A stretch of 64,000 nt of DNA. Origin: Effusibacillus consociatus. GTDB lineage: Bacteria > Bacillota > Bacilli > Tumebacillales > Effusibacillaceae. The stretch lies in contig NZ_JBHSHC010000016.1 of the NCBI RefSeq assembly GCF_042652925.1, positions 9,528-73,527 on the forward strand, written 5' to 3'. The position numbers and the translations under genes are program-made. Shown here in pieces: positions 16,853-24,909 of this stretch; position 1 is the first letter of the stretch; each line of letters opens with the position of its first letter. The notes beneath the pieces were generated by a model. It was not told the DNA's origin. It did not search any database and saw nothing but the letters and a program-made list of their open reading frames with translations.

Positions 16853-18391
16853 ATGTCACCTCTACCATTTATTTTTGCTGCAGTTGCGCTTGTCTTAGGT
16901 ATTGCTGCCGGATACTTTTGGCGGCGTAACATCGCAGAAGGGAAAACAGCTGCTGCCGAATTGCGAGCCGCCCATATTGTTGAAGAGGCCACCAGGGAAG
17001 CGGAAGCTAAGAAAAAAGAAGCAATACTCGAAGCCAAAGAGGAAGTTCACAAATTACGTGCTGAAGCGGAAAAAGACATTCGTGAACGTCGTAACGAAAT
17101 CCAGCGTTTGGAGCGTCGTTTGCTTCAAAAAGAAGAAGCTCTCGATCGAAAAACGGATGCTATTGAGAAACGCGCGGAATCGTTAACGAATAAGGAACGG
17201 CTCGTCGAGGAGCAACGGGAAAAAGTAGAGCAACTGTATAAGCAGCAAATAGCCGAATTAGAACGAATTTCCGGTCTTTCACAGGAAGATGCGAAAGCAA
17301 TTTTGCTTGCGAATGTGGAAGCCGAATGCCGGCATGAAGCCGCAATCTTGATGAAGGAAATCGAACAGCAGGCGAAGGATGAAGCGGATAAGAAAGCGAG
17401 AGAAATTATTGCTACCGCGATTCAGCGTTGCGCTGCCGATCATGTGGCTGAAACAACTGTTTCGGTTGTTTCTCTGCCGAACGATGAAATGAAGGGTCGA
17501 ATTATTGGTCGTGAGGGTCGAAATATTCGCGCTCTCGAAACTTTGACAGGAATCGATTTGATAATCGACGATACACCGGAAGCTGTTATATTGTCAGGAT
17601 TTGATCCGATTCGCCGGGAAGTCGCTCGTGTGGCTCTCGAAAAGCTGGTAGCTGACGGACGCATTCATCCGGCCCGTATTGAGGAAATGGTTGAAAAAGC
17701 GCGTCGCGAAATCGATGATCGAATTCGTGAAGAAGGTGAACAGGCAACATTTGAAACAAATGTTAGCGGAATTCACCCCGATTTGGTTAAAATTCTTGGT
17801 CGTTTGAAGTATCGGACTAGCTATGGTCAAAACGTGTTAAAACACTCAATTGAAGTAGCTCATCTGGCTGGTCTTATGGCCGCCGAGCTAGGACTTGATG
17901 TGAATTTGGCTCGACGTGGTGGTCTCCTGCATGATGTTGGGAAAGCCATCACCCATGAAGTGGAAGGTTCTCACGTGGAAATTGGAGTAGACCTGGCGAA
18001 GAAATACAAGGAACATCCTATTGTTATTAATGCAATTGGCGCTCATCACGGTGATATTGAGTTTACTTCACCCATATCAGTGATTGTGGCTGCAGCTGAT
18101 GCAATATCCGCTGCACGACCGGGGGCACGTCGTGAAACTCTCGATATTTACCTGAAGCGTCTTGAGAAATTGGAAGAAATCGCCGAATCATTTGATGGCG
18201 TTGAAAAGTCTTACGCGATCCAAGCGGGTCGTGAAATTCGAATCATTGTTAAACCCGAGCAAATTGACGACGCAGAATCGGTACGCGTCGCTAAGGAGAT
18301 CTCCAAGAAAATTGAAGCTGAACTGGATTATCCTGGGCAAATTAAAGTTACGGTCATTCGTGAGACCAGAGCCGTAGAATACGCAAAGTAA
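16853..18391 (+). CDS. rny: Ribonuclease Y
   Basis: A 512-residue membrane-anchored endoribonuclease that initiates mRNA decay. Parts in order: N-terminal membrane span (about 2-22), long charged coiled coil (about 40-190), KH domain (MKGRIIGREGRNIRALE), HD domain with H360/D361 in LLHDVGKA, and a conserved C-terminal domain. ATG after CTAGGAGG. Bacillus RNase Y sits next to ymdB as here, with one extra gene between. Confidence 0.96.
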   Translation: MSPLPFIFAAVALVLGIAAGYFWRRNIAEGKTAAAELRAAHIVEEATREAEAKKKEAILEAKEEVHKLRAEAEKDIRERRNEIQRLERRLLQKEEALDRKTDAIEKRAESLTNKERLVEEQREKVEQLYKQQIAELERISGLSQEDAKAILLANVEAECRHEAAILMKEIEQQAKDEADKKAREIIATAIQRCAADHVAETTVSVVSLPNDEMKGRIIGREGRNIRALETLTGIDLIIDDTPEAVILSGFDPIRREVARVALEKLVADGRIHPARIEEMVEKARREIDDRIREEGEQATFETNVSGIHPDLVKILGRLKYRTSYGQNVLKHSIEVAHLAGLMAAELGLDVNLARRGGLLHDVGKAITHEVEGSHVEIGVDLAKKYKEHPIVINAIGAHHGDIEFTSPISVIVAAADAISAARPGARRETLDIYLKRLEKLEEIAESFDGVEKSYAIQAGREIRIIVKPEQIDDAESVRVAKEISKKIEAELDYPGQIKVTVIRETRAVEYAK

Positions 18392-18421
18392 AGTAGCCGA
18401 AAGGCTGCTTTATTTTTTTTG
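18392..18421 (+). terminator. Rho-independent terminator of rny
   Basis: AGTAGCC pairs with GGCTGCT (one G-T) over a GAAA tetraloop, followed by a run of T. Confidence 0.85.
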
Positions 18422-18563
18422 TCCGGTTTTTTGACCTGCCTCAAGAACTCGGCAAATGGAGCTTTTTCTTGATTTTCCCTGAAGGATTTTGATCAACGAA
18501 AGCGAAATACTTACGTGTAGAAACAATTTACTTGGAAGTCCAGCAAAGAAAGTAGTGAACAGC

Positions 18564-19067
18564 ATGCAAGTGCGAAAAAGCGAATCACCAGCAACACACC
18601 TTCTCATATCAATGCTGATTCGATATCCTGAGGTATCTTCTGTTCGGTATGAACCGGAAAACCATGCTCTGGTTTTTTCGTTCTTTTTGCAAGGACAGGT
18701 AGACGTTGCGAAGAAAAATGCATGTTTGAAAGATCTGAATACCTGCTTTGAAGTGTGTACTGAGTTGGACCGAGAGTTTCCGAAAATGGGAAATTTGACT
18801 TTTACTTCGCTAGAAGATATTACTATAGTGATGTATCATCAAGAGATTAATCAAATTACAACAGGGGAAATTTCCCTTCTTACCTCCATTTTGCAAAATC
18901 ATTTCGCGAATGAAGTGGCCCTAGATCCTCTTATGGTTGATGAGGACGACATGGAACTGCAAGAAGAACTGATTGATCGACTTCTCGGACACCGTGATAT
19001 TTTGTCCGAACAAAAACAGATTGTTGCTTACCGCGATGGCGGTAAGGTTTTCGTTTATAACCGCTAG
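18564..19067 (+). CDS. Hypothetical protein between rny and ymdB
   Basis: A 167-residue protein of no recognised family. The frame is open from 18489, but no good ribosome site lies near that start. ATG 18564 (MQVRKSESPATH) or GTG 18555 after GAAAG are more likely. It is acidic in the middle (VDEDDMELQEELIDRLLGHRD) and ends with a short beta-like stretch (IVAYRDGGKVFVYNR). No membrane segment. Its place between rny and ymdB suggests a function in RNA decay or sporulation, but that is only context. Confidence 0.6.
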   Translation: MQVRKSESPATHLLISMLIRYPEVSSVRYEPENHALVFSFFLQGQVDVAKKNACLKDLNTCFEVCTELDREFPKMGNLTFTSLEDITIVMYHQEINQITTGEISLLTSILQNHFANEVALDPLMVDEDDMELQEELIDRLLGHRDILSEQKQIVAYRDGGKVFVYNR

Positions 19068-19104
19068 ATAAGACTGGATTTTATAGCCTGTAAGGAGGCA
19101 CGGC

Positions 19105-19875
19105 GTGAGAATTTTATTTTTAGGTGATATTGTGGGGCATCCTGGGCGAATGGTCGTAGAAGAAAGATTGCCTGCATTATTGGATCAATACCGCCCGGAC
19201 CTGGTGATTGCCAATGCGGAAAACATGGCAAACGGCCGGGGACTCACACCGAAGTTAGCTGAAACATTGTTTGATGCAAATATTGATATACTTACGATGG
19301 GGAACCATGTGTGGGATCATCGGGAAATCTTTGGGTACATAGACAACGAGAAACGGATTGTCCGTCCCGCTAATTACCCGAAAGGGGCACCGGGATTTGG
19401 ATATATTTTGGTGAAGGTCGACACTGTAAAGGTGGCGGTCGTGAATCTGATGGGACGAGTCTTTATGGGGGATTATGATTCACCTTTTGCAGTGATCAAT
19501 CAGATTCTTGAGGAAATCCAATCCGAAACGAAACATATCTTTATTGATTTTCACGCAGAGGCTACATCCGAAAAATTGGCTTTGGCTCACTTCGTTGACG
19601 GACGTGTCTCGGCGGTGGTCGGTACCCACACTCACGTACAAACGGCTGATGAGCAGATTCTGCCGGGCGGTACGGCCTATTTGACGGATGTTGGGATGTG
19701 CGGGCCGATTGACAGCATCATCGGGATGAAAAAAGACCAGGTACTTCAACGGTTTTTGACACAAATGCCGGTGCGTTTAGAAGTGGAAGCGGGTCCCGCT
19801 AAGTTAAATGCGGTCGTCATCGATCTGCTGGACAACGGATTGGCATCTTCAATCCAGAGGATTGCTTTAAAATAA
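19105..19875 (+). CDS. ymdB: YmdB metallophosphoesterase
   Basis: A 256-residue 2',3'-cyclic-nucleotide phosphodiesterase family protein. Metal ligands are visible in LFLGDIVGHPG (D8), ANAEN, TMGNHVWDH and the C-terminal GTHTHVQTAD. In Bacillus YmdB affects biofilm/motility choice and spore formation. GTG 19105 after GTAAGGAGG. It precedes spoVS as in Bacillus. Confidence 0.93.
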   Translation: MRILFLGDIVGHPGRMVVEERLPALLDQYRPDLVIANAENMANGRGLTPKLAETLFDANIDILTMGNHVWDHREIFGYIDNEKRIVRPANYPKGAPGFGYILVKVDTVKVAVVNLMGRVFMGDYDSPFAVINQILEEIQSETKHIFIDFHAEATSEKLALAHFVDGRVSAVVGTHTHVQTADEQILPGGTAYLTDVGMCGPIDSIIGMKKDQVLQRFLTQMPVRLEVEAGPAKLNAVVIDLLDNGLASSIQRIALK

Positions 19876-19929
19876 TTTAATTTTGTAACGTTAATGCACG
19901 AAAATTTTTAGAAAATTTTCAACCACAAG

Positions 19930-19956
19930 GAAGGAATTTTCTGTTAGGACGCGAAT
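19930..19956 (+). promoter_or_regulatory. Candidate sigma-H promoter of spoVS
   Basis: GAAGGAATT at 19930-19938 fits the sigma-H -35 consensus, and GAAT at 19953-19956 fits the -10 core at roughly the right spacing. spoVS of Bacillus is transcribed by sigma-H, so the match is expected, but the -10 is only partial. Confidence 0.45.
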
Positions 19957-20006
19957 ATAGTAAAAGTGTGTCGCAGAAAAATTCTCACTCGTGGAGGTTC
20001 TTGACT

Positions 20007-20267
20007 ATGGAAGTATTAAAAGTTTCAGCAAAGTCCAATCCTAACTCTGTGGCCGGCGCACTTGCAGGTGTACTCCGTGAGCGGGGTGCCGCTGAACTTC
20101 AAGCTATTGGAGCAGGCGCGCTCAATCAAGCAATTAAAGCTGTCGCGATTGCAAGAGGGTTTGTGGCGCCCAGCGGAGTTGACCTGATTTGTATTCCGGC
20201 ATTCACCGACATTCAGATTGACGGAGAAGAACGTACAGCCATCAAGCTGATTGTAGAACCTAGATAA
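20007..20267 (+). CDS. spoVS: Stage V sporulation protein S
   Basis: An 86-residue Alba-like protein with the highly conserved spoVS sequence (LKVSAKSNPNSVAGALAGVL, then DIQIDGEERTAIKLIVEP). In Bacillus it affects septation and spore coat assembly. ATG 20007 after GTGGAGG. A single-gene unit between a sigma-H-like promoter and a terminator. Confidence 0.95.
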   Translation: MEVLKVSAKSNPNSVAGALAGVLRERGAAELQAIGAGALNQAIKAVAIARGFVAPSGVDLICIPAFTDIQIDGEERTAIKLIVEPR

Positions 20268-20304
20268 ACAGCTATAATCCAATACTATTATTTCTGGTAG
20301 TTAG

Positions 20305-20338
20305 CCTGTTTACATTTGTAAACAGGACTTCTTATTTT
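20305..20338 (+). terminator. Terminator of spoVS
   Basis: CCTGTTTAC pairs with GTAAACAGG over an ATTT loop, followed by ACTTCTTATTTT. Confidence 0.75.
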
Positions 20339-20352
20339 GGGGAGGCGGCTTC

Positions 20353-21303
20353 ATGATCCGGAAGCATTTTCTGTTGGATGCACACGCAGATATTCTTTAC
20401 AGAATGGAAACTGAGCAATTGGATTTTACCGATGCCGGGTCTCCGCTTCATTTAAGCTATCCCAAGATGGAACAAGGCGAAATCGACGTGCAAATTTTCG
20501 CATTGTTTGTTGATCCTCCGTACACTCCCCATGAACACTTGGCGAAGCTTCTTGCCTATATTGATACATTTCGGTCAGAGGTCTGTGCTGATAACTTGAT
20601 GCTTCCTGTCTATACATATAAGGACCTTGAAACGAATCTTCGTGCCGGCCGAAAATCCGCAATTCTTTCGGTTGAAGGAGCGGATTTTTTAACCGGTGAT
20701 CTCCGCCATTTGCGAATCCTGTATTCACTGGGGGTACGGGCGATGGGGCTGACATGGAATCATGCAAACTCCATAGCCTCAGGAGTCGGAGAAGAGATCG
20801 ATACCGGCCTCACCCCATTCGGTCGGGAAGTTGTTCGGGAAATGAATCGGCTGGGAATGGTCATCGATGTTTCTCACATGGCTCCCAAGGGGGTTGAGGG
20901 TGTACTGGAGGCAAGCAGTAAACCGGTTATTGCCTCTCACTCCAACGCGAAATCAATTTATAACCACCGGCGAAATCTCAATGATGATCAAATAAGGCAA
21001 ATCGCTGCAAAAGGCGGAGTGATTGGGGTTACGTTTGTCCCGTATTTTATCGGTGAAGGTGAAGTGGGGATCTCCCATTTGCTGCAACATATCGATCATA
21101 TGTTGTCGGTTGGCGGGGAAGATCATGTGGGGCTGGGATCCGATTTTGACGGTATTCCCGAAACGATGGTGGATCTTCGTTCAGGCGCCGATTACCCGAA
21201 TTTGGTAGAAGCGCTCGACAAGGAATATGGAGCACGAATAACAGCCAAAATATGTGGCGGTAATTTTTTGCGAGTGTTGGAGCGAGTTCTGATAGAGGAG
21301 TGA
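20353..21303 (+). CDS. Membrane dipeptidase family (M19) zinc peptidase
   Basis: A 316-residue renal-dipeptidase-type hydrolase with TIM-barrel metal ligands: DAHAD at 9-13, the bridging Glu in SVEGAD, the His motifs VIDVSHM and IASHSNA, and GLGSDFDG. The family cleaves dipeptides, often with D-residues; the exact substrate is unknown. ATG after GGGGAGG. It ends 4 bp before the PHP gene, so the two form an operon. Confidence 0.9.
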   Translation: MIRKHFLLDAHADILYRMETEQLDFTDAGSPLHLSYPKMEQGEIDVQIFALFVDPPYTPHEHLAKLLAYIDTFRSEVCADNLMLPVYTYKDLETNLRAGRKSAILSVEGADFLTGDLRHLRILYSLGVRAMGLTWNHANSIASGVGEEIDTGLTPFGREVVREMNRLGMVIDVSHMAPKGVEGVLEASSKPVIASHSNAKSIYNHRRNLNDDQIRQIAAKGGVIGVTFVPYFIGEGEVGISHLLQHIDHMLSVGGEDHVGLGSDFDGIPETMVDLRSGADYPNLVEALDKEYGARITAKICGGNFLRVLERVLIEE

Positions 21304-21307
21304 AATT

Positions 21308-22135
21308 ATGCGAGAGTATTATGATCTTCATGCACATACCACAGCTTCTGACGGGACTTTCACACCCGGTGAACTGGTTCAGCATGCCAAAAAAAGGGGG
21401 CTTGCTGGAGTGGCGGTAACCGATCATGATTCTACCGACGGGATCGAGGAAGCAATGGATGCGGGAAATAAACTCAACGTGGATGTGGTGCCCGGTGTTG
21501 AGATTAATACCGAATATGAAGGAAAAGAAGTTCATGTATTAGGGTATTATTTTGACCGTTCTTCGAAGTCCCTGCAGGATCTGTTTCGAATCCTGCGTGA
21601 GCAAAGGGTAACCCGTATGGACCGAATTCTTGAGAAGCTGCATTCTTTAGGAATCAGGATTGAGCGTGACGAAGTGATTTCGGAAGCCGCCGAAGGGTCG
21701 ATTGGGCGTCCGCATATTGCCCGGGTTTTAATCAAAAAAGGTCTGGCTCAGGACATACGTGAGGCATTCGATAAGTATTTAAGCAGGGGGGCGCCCGCTT
21801 ATGTGGAGAGATTTAAGCTGGATCCGGGCGACGCCATTCGTCTGATTCGAGAGGCGAACGGAGTCCCGATTCTGGCTCATCCCGGCTTGGTCGGGAAGGA
21901 TGCGTTAATTGAAGAATTAATCCCTGCAGGGCTTTTGGGAATCGAAGCCTTTCATCCAGATCATTCAGAAGACGCTCGACACCGGTATGCAAAGATGGCC
22001 GAGGAGTTGGGAATCATCGCTACGGGGGGCTCCGATTTTCACGGATCCGGGGCCGAACATCGTGGAGATCTGGGAACGGTGAGCGTGGATAAATCGGTCG
22101 TTTTAAAAATGAAAGAGCTTTCCGGACTGTTTTAA
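21308..22135 (+). CDS. PHP-domain phosphoesterase (TrpH/YciV type)
   Basis: A 275-residue PHP protein with the four metal motifs: DLHAHTTASDG, VTDHDSTDG, PGVEINTEY and ILAHPGL, then TGGSDFHG near the end. Relatives act on 3',5'-bisnucleotides or RNA 5' ends (YciV/RNase AM). The family alone does not set the substrate. It follows the dipeptidase gene with a 4-bp gap. Confidence 0.9.
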   Translation: MREYYDLHAHTTASDGTFTPGELVQHAKKRGLAGVAVTDHDSTDGIEEAMDAGNKLNVDVVPGVEINTEYEGKEVHVLGYYFDRSSKSLQDLFRILREQRVTRMDRILEKLHSLGIRIERDEVISEAAEGSIGRPHIARVLIKKGLAQDIREAFDKYLSRGAPAYVERFKLDPGDAIRLIREANGVPILAHPGLVGKDALIEELIPAGLLGIEAFHPDHSEDARHRYAKMAEELGIIATGGSDFHGSGAEHRGDLGTVSVDKSVVLKMKELSGLF

Positions 22136-22193
22136 TTGCCTTCGTTCGGGCATATACTGGGGTATAGGCTAACAAGAGAGGTGACTTCTCCTT

Positions 22194-22460
22194 GTGGATA
22201 CACATGATGATGTGAGGGTGGAGGAGAAGATACGCGAGTTGGAAAAAAGAATCTCCCAGTTACGAGCCGGTCGCCGAATCCTCATGAATCTGCTGGAACA
22301 ATCGACGCAGGAGAAAATGCGGCAGATCGTGCGGCTTGAAAAAGAAAACCAAATATTGCGAAAACAGAATCGCAGATACGCTGCTCAGTTGCTGTTACTT
22401 AAAACGGGAATTAAAAATGAGAATTTAAATACGGGCGATGTTTCAGATCCCTTCGTTTAG
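22194..22460 (+). CDS. Small coiled-coil protein (88 aa)
   Basis: GTG 22194 after AGAGAGGTGA. Residues about 10-72 form a charged heptad-like coiled coil (EEKIRELEKRISQLRAGRRI), with no membrane segment. No family recognised. A terminator overlaps its end. Likely an oligomeric adaptor, which is inference. Confidence 0.6.
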   Translation: MDTHDDVRVEEKIRELEKRISQLRAGRRILMNLLEQSTQEKMRQIVRLEKENQILRKQNRRYAAQLLLLKTGIKNENLNTGDVSDPFV

Positions 22461-22472
22461 AAGGGCTTTTTT
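22446..22472 (+). terminator. Rho-independent terminator
   Basis: CCCTTC pairs with GAAGGG, followed by C and six T. It overlaps the stop codon of the coiled-coil gene. Confidence 0.8.
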
Positions 22473-22604
22473 CTTGTCAAATACAAAATCGTAAGGGAAG
22501 GGGTGAGTACGGGAGCTTTTCCGTGGAAATTAGATTTTTCGCCGAAATTCGATTTTTTATAGAGTTTTGTATCATATTATGTCGAATTGAAAGAGGGAAC
22601 GTTT

Positions 22605-23342
22605 ATGAAAATTCGTATTTTAGGTGAATATGCTCCCTATCCTGCACCTGATGGTGCTACAGCCGGTTATCTGGTCGATACCGGGACAGGCCGTTTTTTG
22701 ATTGATTGCGGGAGCGGCGTATTGTCTGAACTGCTGAAGCACATTTCTCTCCAGGAGCTGCAGGGGGTTATCATTACCCATTATCATGCGGACCATGTGG
22801 CCGATCTCGGTGTATTGCAATACGCAATTATGGTGGCTCGTAAGACAGGTTCCCGAGTCGATCCCCTCCCTATCTATGCAAATCAGGAGCCGCCGAATAA
22901 GTTTCAGGATGTAACTTACCGCAGTGATGTACAAGCCATCCCTTTGAATGCCGGCAGTGTGATACAGCTTTGCGGAGCACGGCTGACTTTTACGGAAACA
23001 GTTCATTCCAGTTCCTGCTTGGCAGTGTCGGTTGAGCAAGATGGAAAAAAATTCGTGTTTTCCGCTGATACGGGACCGAGTCCATTTCTCGAACAGTTTG
23101 CACAAAATGCGGATTTGTTTATTTGTGAAGCAAGCTGGTTGCAGAAAGACCAAGGACCCGCTTCGGTAGGGCATTTGACCGCGCTCCAGGCAGGGGAAAT
23201 GGCGCAAAAGGCAAACGTAAAAAAGCTCTGTTTGACACATATTTATCCGGGCTATGACAGGGAAGAGTTGAGAAGGGAAGCAGCTGAAGTTTTCAAGCGG
23301 GAAATAATCGTTGCTGAAAAGGGAATGGTCTTGGAGGTGTAA
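22605..23342 (+). CDS. Metallo-beta-lactamase fold hydrolase (RNase Z/YhfI-like)
   Basis: A 245-residue MBL-fold protein with THYHADHVADLG (H59, H61, D63, H64), further ligands in FSADTGPS and LTHIYPGYD, and GHLTALQAG. Bacillus YhfI and RNase Z-like proteins share this form; the substrate is not known. ATG 22605 after AGAGGGAA. It is the last plus-strand gene before the gene-poor block. Confidence 0.85.
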   Translation: MKIRILGEYAPYPAPDGATAGYLVDTGTGRFLIDCGSGVLSELLKHISLQELQGVIITHYHADHVADLGVLQYAIMVARKTGSRVDPLPIYANQEPPNKFQDVTYRSDVQAIPLNAGSVIQLCGARLTFTETVHSSSCLAVSVEQDGKKFVFSADTGPSPFLEQFAQNADLFICEASWLQKDQGPASVGHLTALQAGEMAQKANVKKLCLTHIYPGYDREELRREAAEVFKREIIVAEKGMVLEV

Positions 23343-23372
23343 GCTTTCTTTCGTTTTTTTCGGGATCCCCGG

Positions 23373-23437
23373 AACATGGCGAGACTTATGCTTCAGCATG
23401 TAGCGAGACCTTGCGCGGCCTTGCCGCGGTTCCCGTT
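23373..23437 (+). repeat. Left arm of ~65-bp inverted repeat
   Basis: This arm matches the reverse complement of 24180-24243. The first 45 bases agree at 39 positions (AACATGGCgAGACTTATGCTT, then TAGCGA and ACCTTGCGCG), and GTTCCCGTT agrees at the inner end. Nearby CGGG/CCCG extend the similarity outward. Two of the three isolated transitions become G-U pairs in a plus-strand RNA. Confidence 0.8.
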
Positions 23438-23482
23438 TGTTGCTGCAACGCTGCACTTCACTTTTTGGGGTATATTGTTGGC

Positions 23483-23498
23483 CCGCAGTCGCCTGCGG
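23483..23498 (+). other. Perfect GC-rich hairpin
   Basis: CCGCAG pairs with CTGCGG around a TCGC tetraloop. It lies between the left repeat arm and the stop of the small minus-strand ORF. There is no T run on either side, so it is not a classic terminator. Confidence 0.6.
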
Positions 23499-23516
23499 AC
23501 CGTCGCAAGGATCCAA

Positions 23517-23711
23517 TCAAGTTTCACGGCCGTCTTTTTCATGCATTTGCCGTTTTAGAGACTTATGAGTAAAGTCCCATTTGCGGTATTGGACCTTTTG
23601 CGACTTTTTCTCTCGAGGACGAGGAAGTCCGAGAGGCTTGTACAGCTCGGTGGTAAATTCTTCCCTCGAGAAATCGAGTTTGTTGCGGAAGATATTCTTA
23701 TGGTTAGGCAC
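23517..23711 (-). CDS. Small hypothetical protein (64 aa)
   Basis: GTG at 23711 is preceded by AAAGGTGGG on the minus strand; an ATG six codons upstream is possible. The product starts MPNHKNIFRNKLDFSREEF, is basic (PRPREKKSQKVQYRKW) and has no membrane segment. No family recognised. It lies inside the inverted-repeat-bounded block, opposite in direction to both neighbours. Confidence 0.45.
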   Translation of the reverse strand: MPNHKNIFRNKLDFSREEFTTELYKPLGLPRPREKKSQKVQYRKWDFTHKSLKRQMHEKDGRET

Positions 23712-23758
23712 ACCATTCCCACCTTTCATCTGTACTAAGCAATAGAATACCCGTAGTC

Positions 23759-23788
23759 ACAGACGTCTATTAGAGACGTCTCTTTTTT
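23759..23788 (+). terminator. Rho-independent terminator inside the block
   Basis: AGACGTCT at 23761 and 23774, itself a palindrome, pairs over a short loop and is followed by C and six T. It terminates plus-strand transcription after the MBL gene, so anything transcribed downstream needs its own start. Confidence 0.75.
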
Positions 23789-23849
23789 ATGGTGTTTTTT
23801 ATTTTTTGGGCGGTTCCGCAAGTACCCAATTTTTGAGCCCAGCATAGGA

Positions 23850-24194
23850 TATACGGACAGATGACCCAGGGCATCTGGAGGGTGTGCAGGGACGTCGGCC
23901 GATGTTCCGATTGACATACGGGCGGATGCACCTAATGCAAATGTCACGCATAGCATGTAGTACATTTTGCACCCAAGGGGGGCACTAGTCACGCCCGCCG
24001 CTGAAGCGGCCGGCCGTGCTGCGGAACGTATTGGGCTATGGTTTATGCGGACTGATGCTGATAACCGATGGCCTGCACGAGAATCAGCCCATCAAAGTGA
24101 CGAAGACATAAAAGGTTCGTCGGCTAAGGACCGAACATCCGTGTTTGAACGCCGACACTAGCACATCCTTGTGCGTCGTAACGGGAACTGCGAC
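23850..24194 (+). ncRNA. Candidate structured RNA upstream of cotE
   Basis: No convincing ORF fills this stretch, but hairpins are dense: CAGATG/CATCTG (23858, 23872); GCAAATGT/ACATTTTGC (23937, 23962); GCCGC-TGAA-GCGGC (23997); TGATGCTGAT with ATCAGC..ATCA (24053, 24083); GACGAA/TTCGTC (24099, 24116); CGAACA-TCCG-TGTTTG (24132); GCACA-TCCT-TGTGC (24161). Several have tetraloops. This is what a folded RNA gene looks like; strand and ends are unknown, and decayed DNA could also give some of these. Confidence 0.3.
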
Positions 24195-24243
24195 TCCGCG
24201 CGCAAGGTTTCGCTAGGGGCTAAAGCATAAGTCTTGCCATGTT
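24180..24243 (-). repeat. Right arm of ~65-bp inverted repeat
   Basis: Reverse complement counterpart of 23373-23437, ending 41 bp before the cotE start. The 742 bp between the arms hold a 64-codon ORF, a terminator and the hairpin-rich part. The pair may be the closing helix of a large RNA, ends of a mobile element without transposase, or two oppositely placed copies of an intergenic repeat. Confidence 0.8.
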
Positions 24244-24283
24244 GATGGGGGCCCGCAAATAAGTGCAGTAAGGAGGTAGCTGA

Positions 24284-24826
24284 ATGGCACATTTTAACAA
24301 GGACGTACGTAGCCGAGAGATCTATACGCAAGCGGTCTGTGGTAAAGGAAGCAAGTACTCGCAGACAACGTACACGATCCGTCCTGCCAACCGGCCATCC
24401 ACCATCGGCGGATGTTGGGTGATGAACCATTCATGCAATGCGGAAATGGTTGGAGACTTCGTAGAAGTCCACGGACGGTTTGACGTAAACGTGTGGTACT
24501 CTTACAACGGCAACACAGACACAGGGGTAGCCAAAGACACTGTTTCGTACATCCAGCAGATTCCGCTTCGTGAGCTGGACCCGTATGCAAGCCGGGATGG
24601 TATGCATGTAGCGGTGAAGGTGCTGCAACAACCGAATTGCCTGGATGCAACAATCGTTGACGGCGGCAATGAGATCTTGGTTCGGGTTGAGAAGGAACTG
24701 GCAGTTGAGGTCATGGGTAAAACCAAATTGTTTGTTCTGTGCTGTGATCCGCCAAACGACAAAGATGACGAAGAACCGTTGGAAGATGATATCTTCGAAG
24801 AAGAAGACGAAGATTTCGAAGATTAG
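24284..24826 (+). CDS. cotE: Outer spore coat morphogenetic protein CotE
   Basis: A 180-residue CotE homologue, the protein that directs outer coat assembly in Bacillus spores. The core (REIYTQAVCGKGSKYSQTTY, then GCWVMNHSCNAEMVGDFVEV and a VNVWYSYNG strand) is family-typical, and the C-terminus is a long acidic tail, as usual. ATG after AAGGAGG. In Bacillus it lies near mutS; here peptide-ligase-like genes and miaB lie between. Confidence 0.93.
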   Translation: MAHFNKDVRSREIYTQAVCGKGSKYSQTTYTIRPANRPSTIGGCWVMNHSCNAEMVGDFVEVHGRFDVNVWYSYNGNTDTGVAKDTVSYIQQIPLRELDPYASRDGMHVAVKVLQQPNCLDATIVDGGNEILVRVEKELAVEVMGKTKLFVLCCDPPNDKDDEEPLEDDIFEEEDEDFED

Positions 24827-24827
24827 A

Positions 24828-24882
24828 GGCGACGCTCCAATGCGTCGCCCATTTTTCCCTGGGGCCATAGTGCCCTTTTTTC
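24828..24882 (+). terminator. Tandem terminators after cotE
   Basis: GGCGACGC/GCGTCGCC with a six-base loop then ATTTTT (24828-24856), followed by GGGC/GCCC and TTTTTT (24862-24881). They separate cotE from the ligase genes. Confidence 0.8.
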
Positions 24883-24909
24883 TTTCTTCTTACAGAAAGG
24901 GGAGCCCTT

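Noticed and set aside
23376..23558. Plus-strand 60-codon ORF starting in the left repeat arm
   Set aside because: No ribosome site. The matching ATG in the right arm runs into a stop after 6 codons, so the repeat is not conserved as coding.
23620..23645. GAGGAAGTCC resembling the RNase P RNA signature
   Set aside because: No other RNase P elements are nearby, and the sequence is inside the 64-codon ORF.
23735..23992. Minus-strand 85-codon ORF in the block before cotE
   Set aside because: No ribosome site, odd composition, and it crosses the terminator and the hairpins. Likely chance.
23967..24161. Plus-strand 64-codon ORF in the hairpin-rich stretch
   Set aside because: No ribosome site, and it coincides with several perfect hairpins, so it is more likely a by-product of GC-rich structured DNA.
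24180..24260. Possible tmRNA, SRP RNA or OLE RNA
   Set aside because: I found none of the tmRNA acceptor/T-arm features and cannot match OLE or SRP signatures from sequence alone.
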